DNA from: Acidobacteriota bacterium
Lineage (GTDB): Bacteria > Acidobacteriota > Thermoanaerobaculia > Multivoradales > Multivoraceae
Direction of reading: 5' to 3'
DNA length: 64,000 nt
Assembly (NCBI GenBank): GCA_026707545.1
Contig: JAPOWR010000001.1
Coordinates: 1,641,778-1,705,777 of the forward strand
Of the stretch, positions 61,107 through 64,000 are shown piece by piece. Made by a program: the position numbers and the translations under genes. Numbering within the stretch: position 1 is the first letter of the stretch; every line of letters starts with the position of its first letter. Under the pieces are notes generated by a model. That model was not told the DNA's origin and ran no database searches. It saw nothing but the letters and a program-made list of their open reading frames with translations.

Positions 61107-64000
61107 TCAGTGGCCTTCGCCGCCGTCGCACGGCCTTGAGAAGGCGTCAGTGTCAATGATCGCCGGCGCCGGCCGGCCCGGCTCGTTCTCGTACGACCGC
61201 GACTCGCCGGTGACCGTGTCGGTGACAACGATCCCGTACCCCAGATCGGTCGTTGCAGCGCCCAGTACCCACATGCGCCTGTTGATGCCGCAGCCGTCCA
61301 GTACCTTGATCAGGATCTCCCAGTTCAGGGGATCGAAGAAACGGAACAGGCCCGAGTCGTTGGTGCCCGCGTAGACCACCCGCCCGGGTCCGGACTCGCC
61401 GTCCCCGCTCCACCAGTTCGCCCTCACCTCGAAGCGCGAGTCCTGAAGGCAGAGCGTTTCCGAATCGAAGCGGCAGGAACCGGCAGGCACCACCGCCTCG
61501 ACCAGCACTGTCCGCGTCGCCGAGTCCGAAGCCGAACCGTCGCCGACCGTTAGCGTCACGTCGTAGAACCCCGGTGTAGACCACGCGTGCGTAGGCGATC
61601 GCAGATTCGACGTGGCGCCGTCGCCGAAGCTCCAGCGCCACTCCGTCACATTGCCGCCGCTCGTATCCACGAACGACACCGGCGCGTCCGTGAATGTCCG
61701 GCAGAGGTCTTCCTCGCACGGAATGTCGAGCCGGAAGGAAGCCTTGAGGGGCACGCGTGGCGGTGTCTCCACTAGAAACGCCCGAGTCGCCGAGTCCGAG
61801 GTCGAACCGTCGCTGACGGTCAACGTGACGTCGTAGAGCCCCGGCGAGGACCACGCGTGCGTCGGCGACTTCAGATCCGACGTGGGGCCGTCACCGAAAC
61901 TCCAGTGCCACTCCTTCACGTCGCCAGTGCTGGTATCCGTGAACCTGATCTCCTCTCCGGTTCGTACACGGCAGGGATCATCGACGCACTCGACGTTGAC
62001 GACAAAGGACGCCCTGGGGGGCACGTAGCGCGGCGTTGCCGTCACGATGGCGTCCGGGCCAGCGCCGAACGCCGTCAGGGCGCGCACGGCGAACATGTAC
62101 TCCGTATCGTTCCTGAGACCCCTCACCGTGTACTCCCGAGCCGCGGCCGGCAGTTCCGTCCAGGCGTCAACCGCGTCGTCGAACGGCAGATCGGCTGAGG
62201 CCTTCCAGCGCGCCTGCATCCCGGTCACCGTTTCAACGTAGGGGGCAAGCCAGGTCAAACTGACTTCCGCATCGCCGGCGGTGGCGGTCAAGTTCTCAAC
62301 ACGCGGCGAACTGCCAGCAGCGCAGGGCCCGGGAAAGGCCTCCGTGTCCACGATCGGCCGGCTCCGCGCCGCGTAGCCCTTGACCCCGACCAGCCCTCCC
62401 ACCCTGTTCACCACGGCCAGGGAAAGCCACTGATCGCTTGCCGCGGCAGCGAGGACCCAGTAGTGCCCGTTGATCGCACAGCCGTCCAGCACCTTGACGA
62501 GCACCTCCCAGTTCTCGGGGTCGGACAGGTAGAAGATCCCGAACTCGTCCGTTCCCGCCCGGGCGACCCTGCCCTCCTTGTACTCTCCGTCCACGATCAG
62601 GCCGGCTTGTACTTCAAAACGACGGTTGTGCAGACACAACCTGATCGGGTCAGCTTCGCACCAGCCCGTTACCTGCTCCGAAGCAACGACCGCGGGCATG
62701 GAGGCTTCCGGCTCCTGCGCGGACGGGCCGGACGTTCCTTCGCGCACGAGATTCCCGACGGACGGCGCACCGGCCGCCGTGACGGCGCCGCAGCCCCCGG
62801 AGAACGCCTCCCGATCCACGATCACCGGCGCCAGGCCGCCGGGCTCGCGTGCGTACGACCGCGACTCGCCGGTTACCGTGTCGGTGAACCGTACGCGGTA
62901 CCCCAGGCCGGTCGTCGAAGCCCCCATCACCCATATCCGCTCGTTAATCGCACAGCCGTCCAGCACCTTGATCAGCACCTCCCAGTCCTCGGAGTCGGAG
63001 AACCGGAACAGCCCCGCTACGTTGGTGCCCGCCTGAACGACGCGGCCGGCACCCGGCTGGCCGGCCGCGCTCCACCAGTCCAGCTTCACCTCGAAGCGCG
63101 AGTCCTGCAGGCACAGCGTCTCCGGATCGGCCTGGCAGGAGCCGGCGCGTACCGCCGCCTCCACCAGCACCGTGCGCGTCACCGAGCCCGAACTCGATCC
63201 GTCGCTGACCGTCAGCGTCACGTCGTAGTAACCGGGCGAAGACCAGGCGTGCGTCGGAGATCGCTGGTCAGACCCGGCGCCGTCGCCAAAACTCCAGCGC
63301 CTCTCCGTCACGGTGCCGCCGCTCGTGTCCACGAACGACACGGGCGCGCCGGTAACCGTCCGGCACAACTCCTCGCCGCAGGGGATGTCGAGCCGGAAGG
63401 AGGCCTTTCGTAGGGCAAGCGGAGTCGCCGTCAGGGTCTTCGCCGGACCCGCGCCCAACGCCGTCGCGGCGCGCACCGCGAACGTGTACTCCGTGCCGTT
63501 CTCAAGGCCCGGCACGATGTACTCCATGCCGTGCTTATGGCCCAGGGCCGGAAGATCCGTCCAGGTGTCGACAGTGTCATCGAACGGAAGCGCGGCCGTG
63601 GGCTTCCAGCGCACCTGCATCCTGGTCGCCCACTCCTCGGGACTCACCGTCCAGAACAAACAGACCTCCCCGTCGCCGGCGGTGGCCGTCATCCACACTA
63701 CGTTCGGCACTCCGGGCACCTGGGGAGCACTTGCCGAAAACCCACGCTCGTTGTAGGCGAAGACTCGGAGGTTGCGCACCAGCAACGAGTGGGAGACGAC
63801 GACCGATTCGGTGTCCGGAGGGACGGTGCTCAACCTCTTCCAGGAGTCGCTACCCGCTGTGGAGGACTGGACTTCGAAGCCCAGTTCGTCGCTCGAGTTG
63901 TCCTTCCAGCTCACACGGACCCGCCCGTCGTCAGTCATCGCCCAGGACAATTCCGAGGGTGCCCGCGGGCCCGTGCCGCGCTGGCCCAGCGTCAAAGGGA
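61107..64000 (-). CDS. Large FN3/PKD surface protein with three Cys-containing beta repeats (5' end outside window)
   Basis: At least 964 codons; the gene enters from the right edge. Order from the visible N-terminus: two FN3 domains (about residues 10-190), a PKD domain (FGDGAGSDQRSPTHAWSSPG), two copies of a module with LCLQDSRFEV...WEVLIKVLDGCAIN...W...DTVTGES, a third FN3, two more PKD domains and a third copy of the module at the C-terminus. The module (ending in IVDTEAF-like) is a known-type repeat in Acidobacteria surface or lipoprotein families, with the extra Cys in VLDGCAIN as a variant. Probably a large cell-surface adhesin or ligand-binding protein. No anchor is visible at its end. 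Confidence 0.82.
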   Translation of the reverse strand, partial: PLTLGQRGTGPRAPSELSWAMTDDGRVRVSWKDNSSDELGFEVQSSTAGSDSWKRLSTVPPDTESVVVSHSLLVRNLRVFAYNERGFSASAPQVPGVPNVVWMTATAGDGEVCLFWTVSPEEWATRMQVRWKPTAALPFDDTVDTWTDLPALGHKHGMEYIVPGLENGTEYTFAVRAATALGAGPAKTLTATPLALRKASFRLDIPCGEELCRTVTGAPVSFVDTSGGTVTERRWSFGDGAGSDQRSPTHAWSSPGYYDVTLTVSDGSSSGSVTRTVLVEAAVRAGSCQADPETLCLQDSRFEVKLDWWSAAGQPGAGRVVQAGTNVAGLFRFSDSEDWEVLIKVLDGCAINERIWVMGASTTGLGYRVRFTDTVTGESRSYAREPGGLAPVIVDREAFSGGCGAVTAAGAPSVGNLVREGTSGPSAQEPEASMPAVVASEQVTGWCEADPIRLCLHNRRFEVQAGLIVDGEYKEGRVARAGTDEFGIFYLSDPENWEVLVKVLDGCAINGHYWVLAAAASDQWLSLAVVNRVGGLVGVKGYAARSRPIVDTEAFPGPCAAGSSPRVENLTATAGDAEVSLTWLAPYVETVTGMQARWKASADLPFDDAVDAWTELPAAAREYTVRGLRNDTEYMFAVRALTAFGAGPDAIVTATPRYVPPRASFVVNVECVDDPCRVRTGEEIRFTDTSTGDVKEWHWSFGDGPTSDLKSPTHAWSSPGLYDVTLTVSDGSTSDSATRAFLVETPPRVPLKASFRLDIPCEEDLCRTFTDAPVSFVDTSGGNVTEWRWSFGDGATSNLRSPTHAWSTPGFYDVTLTVGDGSASDSATRTVLVEAVVPAGSCRFDSETLCLQDSRFEVRANWWSGDGESGPGRVVYAGTNDSGLFRFFDPLNWEILIKVLDGCGINRRMWVLGAATTDLGYGIVVTDTVTGESRSYENEPGRPAPAIIDTDAFSRPCDGGEGH

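Noticed and set aside
1..64000. Prophage, insertion sequence, CRISPR, secretion-system or classical defence genes
   Set aside because: I looked for integrase or transposase motifs, direct repeat arrays, Cas or restriction-modification motifs and found none that I could support.

Overview
The window is a gene-dense, high-GC bacterial chromosome segment with no CRISPR array, tRNA, rRNA or transposase that I could recognise, and no gap above about 275 bp without a gene. The gene content points to an environmental, probably Acidobacteriota-like heterotroph (inference): PVC/acidobacterial-type secreted enzymes (DUF6807, DUF1592/DUF1552, DUF6152), a TlpA-DUF3738 lipoprotein, a DUF5916 protein, a carboxypeptidase-regulatory TonB receptor, and a surface protein with FN3, PKD and repeated Cys-containing beta modules. 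Many starts are GTG and many neighbours overlap by 4 bp (ATGA/GTGA).

Layout. 0-6.6 kb: a broken-off M19 dipeptidase with an MDR reductase, a PH-domain membrane protein, a secreted retropepsin-like protein, and an AraC regulator followed by a polytopic membrane protein. 6.8-13.3 kb: a carbohydrate-type operon (a DUF6807 + sorbosone-dehydrogenase-like + HEAT + cytochrome c multidomain lipoprotein, a Gfo/Idh/MocA oxidoreductase and an MFS permease). 13.4-22.9 kb: a tight run of exported proteins, namely two members of an unnamed secreted family (hallmarks GEPDL.G.W and GHWEGD), a DUF6152 protein, a PQQ-type dehydrogenase, a formylglycine sulfatase, and a second PQQ dehydrogenase fused to a third copy of the unnamed family. 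23-29 kb, opposite strand: a third PQQ-type dehydrogenase, a cytochrome-bearing DUF1592 protein and a Tat-exported DUF1552 protein in one operon. 29.2-32 kb: a TonB-dependent receptor. Together 6.8-32 kb looks like one periplasmic oxidative catabolic locus for an unknown, possibly sulfated, substrate. This is the best candidate for an undescribed system.

32-43.5 kb is mixed: tandem spermidine-synthase-like membrane proteins (one without its synthase domain), a PLP decarboxylase, a HAD hydrolase, a DUF3667 protein, an exported VOC protein, a ParB-like protein, a P-loop kinase, a DUF1697 protein, an exported haloalkane dehalogenase with a full active site, and an ABC-2 exporter. 43.5-51 kb, minus strand: M48 peptidase with LemA, DUF5916 protein, TlpA lipoprotein, amidohydrolase. 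Two of these genes share a short palindromic leader just before their start codons.

51.2-59.4 kb is more accessory: an AT-richer lipoprotein gene diverges from a three-gene operon of exported proteins of unknown function (small Cys-rich protein, predicted propeller-like protein, 1054-residue multi-CnaB-like protein). This is followed by a convergent BlaI / M56 protease / LuxR-type regulator operon with paired 11-bp palindromes upstream. 59.5-61.1 kb is an acyl-CoA carboxylase carboxyltransferase subunit. 61.1 kb to the right edge is the C-terminal part of the FN3/PKD surface protein.
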